A stretch of 64,000 nt of DNA from Posidonia oceanica (Eukaryota > Streptophyta > Magnoliopsida > Alismatales > Posidoniaceae): positions 70,434,001 to 70,498,000 of the forward strand of contig JAZBRS010000075.1 of NCBI GenBank assembly GCA_037176725.1. The letters are read 5' to 3'. The notes under the pieces are model-generated. The model was not told the origin of the DNA and searched no databases. It saw only the letters and a program-made list of their open reading frames with translations. This document shows positions 12,877 through 22,610 of this stretch, one piece after another (within the stretch, counting starts at the first letter, position 1; every line of letters starts with the position of its first letter). The position numbers and the translations under genes are program-made.

Positions 12877-12897
12877 TGGTGATCACAATGGGACGGC
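12877..12897 (+). promoter_or_regulatory. primer-binding-like site after family X LTR
   Basis: The word TGGTGATCACAATGGGAC follows the LTR end by three bases. The same site, TGGCGATCATGGTGGGAC, follows the 5' LTR of the 24-kb element on the minus strand, and TGGCGATCACGGTGGGACC follows the LTR remnant at 43151. I cannot name the tRNA from sequence alone. Confidence 0.6.
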
Positions 12898-12993
12898 TAA
12901 AAGTGCCCCCATGCTAAGTGAGCATCCTCCTCTTCCTTCTTCTACATTTCCTTGCTATCTTATTTCTACTTCGCAAATTTTCGAGCTCGTGGT

Positions 12994-13645
12994 TGTGGAT
13001 ATGGGATTTATGCGTTTCGTTGCTCCGCTTCGTTTGTATCCCTTTCGCTTATTCGCAGCTCCTTTACTCCACAGGTGATGAAACTAGTGTGATCACCACT
13101 CTCAATTCGCTTTCGCTGGCCCATGAGACGCCTGGGGAGATGTGCTATTGAAGTGAGTTCAGCTACCTTAGGACAACGCCAGCGTTGCCTAAGGATGCCC
13201 GTGCCGGTGAGCTTCTTCTTCCTCTTCTTTTCCTTGCAAAATCAAATTAAAATATGCGGATTAATAAAGTGTAATAAATAATTCGACGAAATAAATTACA
13301 ATCAACATGAAATAAAGGGAAATGCTTACCCGATGGGTTTTATCCCCATGGTTGCAACTAAATGTAAATGCCTAGCTACAACAAGCAAAGTATGTAATAT
13401 GCAAAATACTAAAAGAAAACTCCCTTTTATTTATGATGTATATGCATGAAATGGAATGGCTAGAGATGGATTCGCCGAAAGTTGACTTCGAAATCTCTCT
13501 TTTCTCCTTTTTTATAAAATTCTCACGTACTCTCTCAACTCAAGGCTTTTTCTCTCCAAATTTGTATCACTCAAACTTCTCTCTCTAATTTTCGTCCCCT
13601 CTCAAAGGCTGGGATACCTATGTTTATATAAAGGCACGGGAGGAT
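12994..13645 (-). repeat. LTR of family X, minus orientation, truncated
   Basis: It begins TGTGGATATGGG like the minus-strand LTRs at 16943 and 39744, and is an inverted copy of the last about 650 bp of the LTR at 11402-12873 (for example the shared GTTGTCCTAAGGTAGCTGAAC). It stops just beyond a TATA box (minus-strand TTTATATAAAC, near 13622-13632), so it represents the transcribed side of the LTR. At about 13645 it abuts a Ty3 integrase fragment. Confidence 0.7.
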
Positions 13646-14005
13646 GAAGATGTACCAGGACTTGAAGAGAAATTTCTAGTGACCTGCGATGAAGAGGGAT
13701 GTTGCTGATCATGTGGCAAAGTGTATGACTTGCCAGATGGTCAAGGCAGAGCATCAAAAGCCTGAAGGAACTTTGCAGCCCTTAGACATTCCTGTGTGGA
13801 AGTGGAAACACATATCTATGGATTTTGTGACTGGTTTGCCGAGAACCAGGAGGAAGAATGGCACCGTGTGGGTGATTATGGATCAGCTGACCAAGTTTGC
13901 GCACTTTCTAGCCCTTCGGGTGAATCTCCCTATGCATCGGTTGGCAAAACTATATGTATCAGAGATTGTTCGATTGCATGGTGTTCCTGTGTCCTACATT
14001 AGGAG
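13646..14005 (+). pseudogene. Ty3 integrase fragment (zinc finger and start of core), inverted
   Basis: It reads on from about 13646 with a stop before MKRDVADHVAKC. The end of the HHCC zinc finger (CMTC) is followed by VWKWKHISMDFVTGLP, containing the first catalytic Asp of the integrase core, and a segment ending RLHGVPVS. It breaks just before the second catalytic Asp. The wording is that of Tekay/Del elements and so matches the minus-strand gag-RT piece next door, although it lies on the other strand. Confidence 0.8.
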
Positions 14006-16292
14006 AGTATACTAGCACGTCATCCACAAAAACTACCACAAACTGATCCAGATAGGGCCTGAACACCCTGTTCATCAGGTCCATGAAAGCTGCTGGCGCA
14101 TTGGTCAACCCAAATGGCAAGACCCTGAACTCAAAGTAGCCATACCGAGTCCGAAAAGCTGTCTTCTGAACATCGGACTCCCGAATTAGAAGCTGGTGAT
14201 AACCCGACCTCAAGTCTATCTTGGAGAAGACAGACGCTCCCTGCAACTGGTCAAACAGGTCATCAATCCTAGGCAAAGGGTATTTGTTCTTGATGGTAAT
14301 CTGATTCAGCATTCTATAATCAATGCACAATCTAAGAGTACCGTCCCTCTTCTTGACGAACAAAATCGGCGCTCCCTAAGGAGAAACACTAGGCCGAGTG
14401 AACCCTCTGTCTAGCAGTTCTTGCAACTGACAACTGAGCTCCCTCAATTCAGCAGGTGCCATTCTATATGGGGCCTTCGAAACAGCACCAGAACCAAGCA
14501 CCAAAACTATCTGGAACCCCACCTCCCTATGTGGCGGCATACCAGGTAGATCCTCTGGAAACACATCTGGATACCCACAAACCACTGGTATGTCCTGTAT
14601 CCTCACAGCTAATGAAGAGGACACAGTCACACTGGCCAGGTAGCCCACACTGCCTCTTGCTAAATGGCGGTAGGCCTTCATTGCTGAAATAATCTTCTTT
14701 GGCCCACCAGGTTTAACCCCTTGGACCAAACACCATCCCTGGCCAAGACAATCCGCCAACACAGTCTTCTTGGCACAGTCAATTACAGCTGAATACTGCG
14801 CCAGCCAGTCCATTCCCAATATGACATCGTACTCCCGCATGTCCATAACTATCAGACTGGCCTCAAAGTCCATCTCTCCCAACTTCACACCAATGGACCT
14901 CAGAAACTTCCATACCAGGCTGTGCTCCCCTAAAGGAGTCACCACATCAAGATGAAATGCTAATCTTGCCGGTCTCAAGCCAAGCTCAGCTGCAAATGAC
15001 TCAGATATAAACGAATAAGAACTCCCTGAGTCAAACAAAACTCTGGCCATGTTACCAGCCACAAGAAAAGAACCTGGTAAAGCACAACACAACAACAAAC
15101 CACACCAACATTAATAGGGAAAAGTACTAGATACACACTACAACACTGAGGTCCACAGTACAAATCACTCTCGCTCCTTACCCTCAACAACATCCCCCGA
15201 GGGTCCAGCATCAGGAGCAGCGATGGAAAATACTCGTCCCCTGGTCAGCTGACGAGGTGCATCCCCAGCAGGCTTTGGAGGCTCAAGACAGCTCCGCTGA
15301 ATATGCCCAGTCTTCCCGCAATTATAACATCTCACGGGACCTGGGTTCTGTGGTTTACTGGTGCAATACAAAGCCACATGCCCTGGCTTCCCACACTTGA
15401 AACAGGTTCTTGGACCTCCACTCGAGCCTATCTGGTTGTATCCAGAACTCCCCCTTTCAAAAGAACTGCGTCCCTCCTCAGCAACAGAGTCTAAACGTTC
15501 CTTCCTCTTCTTCCCTGAGCTCCCAGAACTACCAGAGCTCAGCCCACCAGAAACAGAAGGCCGCTGAGAGGATGACTTCCCCTTCACTTTGGGGTGTTCT
15601 TCCAGAAACAGCTTGCGGTCATCTTCATACCTGGCCGCAAGCTCCACAGCATCAGCCAAGGTCGGGCATCTGAAACCCAGAACCCTTGACCGAAGAGCTG
15701 GCACCAACCCTTCCACAAACTTCTTTGCTCGGCGTCTTTCCATGTCAAACACCTGAGCAAACTGCTCCAACCGCGTGAAAGCTGCCTCGTACTCTGCCAC
15801 AGACGTGCTTCCCTGCTTCAAATTCTGGAAGTCCCTATCCAAGCGATCCCGCTCATACTCGGGGAAATACCGCTCATAAAACACCTCCCGAAACTCTTCC
15901 CAAGGTATAGTTAGCAAATCTGCATCAGGAAACTTGAGACGGCGCGCAGACTTCCACTACTGGCTGGCTTCACCTTTGAACTGGAAGGTTGCCAGACGAA
16001 CCCACTTCTCTTCCGGACACTCCAGACTCTACAGGATCTTCTCAACCTCCGAGAGCCAAGACTCTGCATCCTTTGGCTTGCCCTTGCCATCGAAGTTCGG
16101 CGCACCAAGCCTACGAAACTGGGAAATCCATGGGTCACCCTTGGCCTCACTGGAACTGCTCTTTCCAAGCGATTGCACAAGTCCCCGCACCATTTCCCCC
16201 AACTCTTGCCGAACTCCCTTCCAACCGCCCTCATCCTCCAAGCCAGAAATAGATGCAGAAACCTTCCCCTTGCCTTTTCCCTTAGGTGCCAT
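14006..16292 (-). pseudogene. Tekay-like gag, protease and reverse transcriptase (decayed)
   Basis: The start codon at 16292 opens a Lys/Gly-rich gag amino end (MAPKGKGKGK). One frame runs on with TAG stops near 16027 and 15957. Gag ends with two zinc knuckles (CFKCGKPGHVALYC and CYNCGKTGHIQRSC). The retropepsin has DSGSS near 15030 and ILGMDWL downstream. The reverse transcriptase carries [25 protein letters not shown] and the catalytic FVDD near 14030, after a TAG at 14376. It stops at the inversion point, so RNase H and integrase are absent on this strand. Confidence 0.85.
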
Positions 16293-16410
16293 CTAGCTAT
16301 AGCCACAAACAAAAACACGAAACAAAAGATCAGGTGCAAAAACACAAATGGCATAGTCCTACGTAGCCACTAGACCGGACACTACTAAGCTGGAGCACTT
16401 AGTGAACCTA

Positions 16411-16424
16411 GAGCTCTAATACCA
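16411..16424 (-). promoter_or_regulatory. primer-binding site of the Tekay-like element
   Basis: On the minus strand TGGTATTAGAGCTC follows the LTR end TGTGACA by five bases. It differs at one base from TGGTATCAGAGC, the site complementary to initiator methionine tRNA used by many plant chromoviruses. Confidence 0.8.
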
Positions 16425-16429
16425 CTCCC

Positions 16430-16942
16430 TGTCACACCCCAGCACGACCAAAATAGCATCAACTACCTAAATGAATTTAAAAGAGATAAACAATTAATTA
16501 CATTTGAGAATAAATTTAAAACTTTTACAAAACTATTAAAATACTCCCAAGATCCCCAGTGTGCGGCTACGTGGCTCCTAAACAAGCACCAGACTGGACT
16601 GTACCTCGACCCTGCACCTGAAAACCAAAACACAAAACATGCATGAGTGACATCTAAGTCACCCAGTACGTGCCACCCAAAACACAGCAAACGGAAGCAG
16701 AGACATTAACCAAAGCAAAACTATCAATTAGGGCAGTAAATATCCAACACATCGCAAATCATAGTAATCCACGCTATTTAAAAGCATAACACTCATTTTA
16801 TAAAACCACATGCTTTTTATAAAGCTATCCACATTTTTACAAAACATGCATTCTCAAATCTGTCACAATTCATCTCAAATCCACACTCACACACACACAT
16901 CGATTCCAAATCTAATCGAACACCTTGGCCACAGGTGAACGA
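16430..16942 (-). repeat. Tekay-like 5' LTR, downstream part
   Basis: This is the priming-site side of the LTR, ending TGTGACA at 16430. It is contiguous with 41162-42826 once the 24-kb element is removed; the join carries the duplicated target AACGA (16938-16942 and 41162-41166). Confidence 0.75.
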
Positions 16943-18358
16943 TGTGGATATGGGGTTTTTGGAAGGTGAGAAGAAGGAGGAGGAGGAGGAGCTTGTTTTT
17001 GCTCTTTTTTGGCTCTTTCCGCTCTTTCTCGGGGTCCCCTTTTTATATCCAACTCCGTCACTCCACGTGTGATGGAATTGGTGTGATCGCCACTCTCGAT
17101 TCACTTTCACCGGCCCTCGAGACGCCTTGGGAGAGATGTGATGTAGTTGCGGGTTCAGCTACCTTAGAACAACGCCAGCGTTGCCCAAGGGTGCTGTGCT
17201 TGGTAAGCTCTTTCTTCCTTCTTCTTCCTTGTATGACAAACGTTAGCAAAACAAAAGAAACAAAGTAATGCAGAGATGGATCAATATGTGTAGTAATTTA
17301 TCCAGAATGAGTAGAAAAGAAAATAACAAAGCATAATGAAATACGTACTCGAGGGGTTTGATCCCCCCGGTTGCAACTAATTAGAGATGTATGCTTAGCT
17401 ATAACAATATATGAACCCAAAATAAAATGCTTGATTATGCTATGGAATTGAACATGTGATATCAGAAATGAAAAGAAAATAAGAATAGAGTCCCCTTTAT
17501 CTATGCACAAAGTGCAAACTGTGTTGACATGAAGCCAACAACGACAAAGGGACACTCAGGCTTTTCGAAGACTCTTTGCCTTTCAAGATCTCTCTTCTCT
17601 CTTTCAATTCTTAAGGACCTCACTTCTCTAGGATTTTTAATCTCAAGAGAACATGTGAATTCCCAAAAATCCTTTTCCTCTCTCAAGATCCCTCCTCTAT
17701 CTGTCAACTTTTCCCCCCATCTATCAATTTTTCCTCCTTGATCCTAGTGGGGGTACCCCTGCTTTTATAGAAGCAGGGGAGGAACAAAAAAAGACACAAA
17801 TGCCAAGTCAATAGAATTCCCTGTTTTAGAAGTGTTATACGTTTGAAAACCAGCGTATAACGTTATAAGCGAGAGTACCCGCGTATAACAACCTCCGAGG
17901 CATAACTGCTAGGATCAAAGAAGATTCTCCAATTAAAGAGTCATTAAGTGTGTTTAAACTCGGCTTTGATGGCTTTGACCGGTCAACATATTCCAAAGAA
18001 GGCAAAAAATGATTTTTGGATTAGGCCAAATATGGAAAGTTCTGGGCTGACTGGGTTGCCACGTTGGATGCTGGAAAACCAACGGCCAATGTTAGCCGCT
18101 AAAGAACCAGCAGCCAACGTTGCACGCTAAGAAGTCAGTGTACAACACCCTCAGTCAACTTGACTTCCAAATTTGGTCAGGACATGAAGAACACACAAGT
18201 TGATGATACTTGGGGCTTAGATAAGGATAACATTATGGACTCGAGAGAAAACATTTGGCTCAAGTGAGACATTCTGGATTGGGCAGAGGGCTTCTAAGAG
18301 CGACCTAATGCAAGAGACTACACTAATATAAAGGAAGTGCCAAAACGGGGTATCTACA
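16943..18358 (-). repeat. 3' LTR of the 24-kb element
   Basis: Plus-strand edges are TGTGGATATGG and GTATCTACA. It is 1416 bp against 1418 bp for the other LTR, and both share the same GGA-repeat, poly-T and CTTTC-rich stretches. On the minus strand a TATA box (TATAAAA, 17763-17769) is preceded upstream by palindromic words (17825-17900) and a second cluster (18060-18150). Confidence 0.9.
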
Positions 18359-18360
18359 GA

Positions 18361-18372
18361 TTGCCCCTCCTT
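18361..18372 (-). promoter_or_regulatory. polypurine tract of the 24-kb element
   Basis: Minus-strand AAGGAGGGGCAA lies two bases before the 3' LTR start TGTAGATACC. It is nearly identical to the tract before the LTR of element A. Confidence 0.8.
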
Positions 18373-18515
18373 GAAGATGGCTTCAGCACGAAGCTATCTA
18401 CAAGGCGAGACGATACCCCCGTGTGGCGCTACCTAGAGATCCTAAATGAAATCCAATGCCTGCTGCCACCAAACTTGGACGGGACACAAAGAAGGTCGGC
18501 TAAAGAAACACGGCT

Positions 18516-18620
18516 ATGGGGATTGCCCAAGGGGAACAAACTAACGACATGCCACGGGGATTGCCCGCGGGGGTCAAACTAAAAGACATGCCACGGGGAC
18601 TGCCCGCGGGGGTCAAACTA
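18516..18620 (+). repeat. short tandem array, GC-rich version of the 43-bp unit
   Basis: About two and a half units containing ACATGCCACGGGGATTGCCC and CGCGGGGGTCAAACTAAA. The unit is a diverged relative of the longer array at 19850-20490 and lies near the 3' LTR. Confidence 0.75.
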
Positions 18621-18876
18621 AAGGGATGGATAGCTAATGATTCCGACGACCACTCAATGCGAATGCAATACAATGCGAATGCAATAAAATGCGCTATGCA
18701 TAGATGCGTGCTGACGGGAATGCAAAAAAGAGGTCATGATATGCAATGCATGACCCTAGGTAATGAGGTTCCTCCATCATCGTCGGATTTAATTTGTATA
18801 CCGGGTTGGCTTAGGAATTTTTCTCACCACCTAAGGTGGACTGACACATGTGTGAATGCAATTTTGCCATGATCAG

Positions 18877-19235
18877 GTACCCTTTCCTTGAGTGTAGCCT
18901 ACACTCTCCCAGGGGACCGTCGTCTCATGATACACGGGTTGGTGAGCGAGAGGTTCATAATGCTACCAAGCAAAAGGGAAAATAATCTCTTTTTTTCAAC
19001 CACATTGGCTCTATTTGTCACAATTAGGTGTCCTTTCATTGAATGTCGCCTACATTCTCGATAGAGACCGTCATCTCGTGACCCGGAATTAATGAACGAT
19101 GAGTCCATCAATACCGTTGGCTTTATTCGTCAGAATCAAGTGTCCTTTCATTAAATGTTGCCTACATTCTTGATGGGGACCATCATCTTCTGACCCAGGA
19201 GTTAGTGAACAGTGGGTTCACTAATACCGTTGGCT
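18877..19235 (+). repeat. three imperfect tandem units of about 110-150 bp
   Basis: Each unit has the order: TCCTTTCATTGAATGT-like start, CCTACATTCT, GACCGTCATCTCGTGACCC-like middle, and a closing phrase about CACTAATACCGTTGGCTTT. The units start near 18877, 19027 and 19138. No protein-like pattern is visible. Confidence 0.65.
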
Positions 19236-19850
19236 TTGCTTTGTTGACCCGGTTATGCTCCGGGGATCTTGCTATTGATTGGTTTTACTTTGTTTGTCCG
19301 GTTGTGCTCCGGGATTTGCTTTGTTTGTCCGGTTGTGCTCCGGGGTTTGCTTTGTTGTCCCGATTACGCTCCGGGGATCTTTGCTTTGGTGTCCCGGTTA
19401 TGCTCCGGGGATCTTTGCTTTGGTGTCCTGGCTATGCTCCGAGGTTCTTTGCTTTGGTGTCCCGGTTATGCTCCGAGATTCTTTGCTTTGGTGTCCCGGT
19501 TATGCTCCGAGGTTTACTTTGTTGTCCCGGTTATGCTCCGAGGATCTTTGCTTTGGTATCCCAGTTATGCTCTGCGGATCTTTACTTTCGTGTCCTGGTT
19601 ATGCTCCGAGGTTCTTTGCTTTGGTGTCCCGATTATGCTCCGGGGTTCTTTGCTTTGGTTTGCTTTGTTTGTCCGGTTGTGCTTCGGGGTATCCACTTTG
19701 ATTTGGTCTGCTTTGTTTGTCCGATTGTGCTCCGGGGTATCCTCTTTGATTTGGTTTGCTTTGTTTGTCCGGTTGTGCTCCGGGGATCTTCTTTGATTTG
19801 GTTTGCTTTGTTTGTCCGGTTGTGCTCCGGGGATCTTCTTTTACAGACTT
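19236..19850 (+). repeat. tandem array of a unit of about 40 bp with CCGGTTATGCTCCG
   Basis: More than a dozen copies of a unit built from CTTTGGTGTCCCGGTTATG followed by CTCCGGGGATCTTTG. Towards the right, units of about 50 bp use TTTGTTTGTCCGGTTGTGC. Because units vary little, all three plus-strand frames stay open for long stretches; I treat those frames as repeat artefacts, not genes. Confidence 0.85.
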
Positions 19851-20490
19851 ACCGAGGAGATTGCCCAAGGGGGTCGAGAATAAAAACATGACATGCCAAG
19901 GAGGATTGCCCAAGGGGGTCAAAAATAAAACCTGACATGCCAAGGGGATTGCCCAAAGGAGTCAAAAATAAAAACATGACGTGCCAAGGGGATTGCCCAA
20001 GGGGGTCGAAAACAAAAACATGACATGCCCAAGGGGGTCGAAAATAAGAACATGACATGCCAAGGGGATTGCCCAAGGGGGTTGAATATAAGAATATGAC
20101 GTGCCAAGGGGATTGCCCAAGGGGGTCGAAAATAAGAACATGACGTGCGAAGGGGATTGCCCAAGGGGGTCGAAAATAAGAGCATGACGTACCAAAGGGA
20201 TCGCCCAAGGGGGTCGAAAATAAGAATATGACGTGCCAAGGGGATCGCCCAAGGGAGTCGGAAATAAAACATGACGTGCCAAGGGGATTGCCGAAGGGGG
20301 TCGAAAATAAAAACATGACGTGCCAAGGGGATCACCCAAGGGGATTGCCCAAGGGGGTCGAAAACAAGAACATGACGTGCCAAGGGGATTGCCCAATGGG
20401 GGTCAAAAATAAGAACATGACGTGCCAAAGGGATTGCCCAAGGGGGTCGAAAATAAAAACATGACGTGCCAAGAGGATCACCCAAGGGGG
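19850..20490 (+). repeat. tandem array of a 43-44-bp unit containing TGACGTG
   Basis: About 14 copies of a unit made of ACATGACGTGCCAAGGGGAT followed by TGCCCAAGGGGGTCGAAAAT. About ten copies keep a TGACGT core (for example near 19980, 20098, 20230, 20274, 20319, 20372, 20420 and 20462); the others have TGACATG. The long minus-strand open frames here (repeating DPLGQSPWH) follow from the periodicity. The array ends about 100 bp before the motif cluster of the first antisense gene. Confidence 0.85.
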
Positions 20491-20594
20491 TCGGAAAGAA
20501 TACTTCTTTGGCTTTGCTTGCTTTGTTGGCCTGGTTGTGCTCCAAGGCTTGCTGATCTGCTCTCAATTCTGCTTTGACTTATTGGATGCTTGAT

Positions 20595-20772
20595 TGTTAG
20601 CGTTCAACGTTGGACGGCTAAAGCACCGCGGGTAACATTGGACAGCATTGTAGCTACGTATAACGTCGCGAGACAGACTGCTGTCTTTCCTGTTCGGGCA
20701 CCACCGTTTTGGCAATAAATCTCTGATTTTCTTTGGGTTTCCATTCTGATGAAGGCTCCACGGCCTATATTA
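20595..20772 (+). promoter_or_regulatory. putative promoter of antisense PMD gene 1
   Basis: A cluster of palindromic words (CAACGTTGGACGG, GGTAACATTGGAC, CGTATAACGTCGCG) at 20595-20690 is followed by a weak TATA-like box TATATTA (20766-20772). The first in-frame ATG of gene 1 is at 20862. The same word cluster plus TATA layout precedes genes 2 and 3. Function is inferred from position and recurrence. Confidence 0.5.
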
Positions 20773-20861
20773 ATCCCCCTCTTGGCATGGATCTTGTACT
20801 TCAAACACTTATCTTCCTTTCTTTATTGATTTTTTGCTTGCTAGGGATTGTGCTTCTCCTC

Positions 20862-22221
20862 ATGGATTTGAGTGATATTCCATGCCATGCCTTCCAAGTG
20901 GCCATCTTTTCCTCTCCTTCTGACATGGTGCAACTCTGGCTGGAGGCCATACCTAACCATTTGGTGAACCTCTTGGTGCATGAGAAGGTACTCTCTGTTT
21001 TCATCATCTCCCCATACTCCTATTCTCGTATTTCTTTATCTCTGCTGATTTTTTCTTATTTCATAGCCCCTATCCTCTGCCAACAACAACCGTGACTCGA
21101 AAGCCTATCAGTTGGACTGGGTTCAACAATTCCGCTCTTGGGCTTTGAAGAGGTATCGGGAGCGTTTGGAAGAGGCTGGTCTTTGTCAAGCTCTTCGCCT
21201 GTTGCGGCAGCCTGTTGACTGGAAGGTGCTTTTCGGCCTTTGCGGGCTGTGGAATCCTTTAACCCACACGTTCTTTTCCTCTTCAGGGGAAATGACCATT
21301 CTTTTGGAGGAGGTGAGCGCCCTTTTGGGTACTCGACAGGGTGACCCATCCATTTACTGCAGGGATGCCTACCTTTTGCCAATCGGGGTGGTAGGCTCTT
21401 TTTCTCTTTTAAAGCGCATTTTTGGCTCCGTTGTTGTGTCGGAAAATCTGGTGCTAGATGGCTGTATCAAACTCTCCTCCTTGTGGAAATTCTTCTAGAA
21501 ACAGCGTGACAGCATCCGCTTTGAGGCTTCCTGCTTGGAATGTGTCTTTATTCTGATCAGGGGACTAGTGCTCTTTCCGAATGAAGCTCTGACCATTAGC
21601 ACCTACCATGCTGAGCTCATGTGCATCTGCGTTCGCAATCTGGAGAAATGCTTGAGTCAGTCTGTTTTGGCTTTCACCATCTGGGGCTTATCCAGTGCCT
21701 GCATTGGGAGACCATTCTTCGACTCACCGTTCCTAATTCTGCGCTGGTTGGAAGAGCATTCTCTTCTGCCTGCTCTTGATGCTAGCCTTCCCTTGGAGGA
21801 GTACATTCGCCGTCTATGCGCTTGCGAGGTCAAATCCCAGATGGACTCCTTCAGTCCTCCCTCGTCTTTCAGGATAGTGTCTAACCCAGAGTACTTCCTG
21901 ACGCTGATTGGGGCGACCGAGTTTGTGAGGTACAACCCTCAGCGATGCTTCTCGATGCTGGGTACTCCTCGGGCTATACCTCCCTTGCCTCATTTCTTCA
22001 ACATGATTCTCCCGCACTTGAGAGACACCCCTGGGGGCATTATCCAGGTCTTTTATCAGGCTGATACTTGGGACGGGAAGGGGTGGAACCGAGTCCTTTC
22101 TGCATGAGAGAACTCGAACGCGGACCGCGAAGCCATCTCTCTTGCAACTTATGACGCTTGGTACAAAGGCGTGCGGCCTAAGTTCTTCATTGAATTTCCT
22201 TTAAAAAGACAAGAAATGTAG
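20862..22221 (+). pseudogene. antisense gene 1: PMD-type protein (two exons, decayed)
   Basis: Exon 1 is 20862-20987, the intron 20988-21066 (GT...AG, phase 0), exon 2 21067-22221. The protein would be about 385 residues. After an amphipathic amino end (LWLEAIPNHLVNLLVHEK) comes the segment LCGLWNPLTHTFFSSSGEMT plus LLEEVSALLG, the signature region of the plant mobile domain (a W-x-PET-HTF, EMT-x-TLEDV type pattern). Two in-frame stops interrupt it: TAG 21496-21498 and TGA 22105-22107; the frame then continues to TAG 22219-22221. A polyadenylation-like AATAAA lies at 22245-22250. It is a diverged paralogue of gene 3. It lies opposite to gag-pol, inside the retrotransposon. Confidence 0.75.
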
Positions 22222-22359
22222 TTAGAAATGTATCATTTATCATCAATAAAATTTATTTCGTCTCTTTGGACTCTTTTGAATGAATTTGTATGGGTTGAAA
22301 TGAAAGCATCAGAATTCAGAACACTTCCCTGAACTTAAAGCATTGTACACTGAAATTGG

Positions 22360-22504
22360 AGCGACCAACGTTGTACGCTGGAAAACCAACGGCTAACGTT
22401 TTAACTCTCAAAACGTTGGACGCACCATAGGACGCATATAACATTCCTTCTCCCCGAGGTGTTGGACGTGGCAATTCACGCGGATAACGTTGAAAAGTAT
22501 AAAA
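22360..22504 (+). promoter_or_regulatory. putative promoter of antisense PMD gene 2
   Basis: The palindromic words CAACGTTGTACGC, AACGGCTAACGTT, AAAACGTTGGACGC, GCATATAACATTC and GCGGATAACGTTG crowd 22360-22495, ending three bases before a good TATA box (TATAAAA, 22498-22504). The phrase GCTGGAAAACCAACGGC is also found in both LTRs of the element (near 18068 and 40871), linking this promoter to LTR sequence by descent or shared function. Confidence 0.6.
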
Positions 22505-22610
22505 CCCTCGTCCTACGCTACGGTGGTCATCTGCTTCTCTTTTCTTCTTGTTCTCCGGCACCAACGAGCTCTCCGGCGATCTTCCCTCTTATTCTGGCAA
22601 GATTACTCTG

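Noticed and set aside
18516..20490. CRISPR-like regular repeats
   Set aside because: Units are contiguous tandem repeats without unique spacers, in a plant nuclear retrotransposon.
19205..20566. Long open frames (up to 228 codons) on both strands with repeating peptides
   Set aside because: They mirror the tandem DNA repeats, are open in several frames at once and have no start context or domain.
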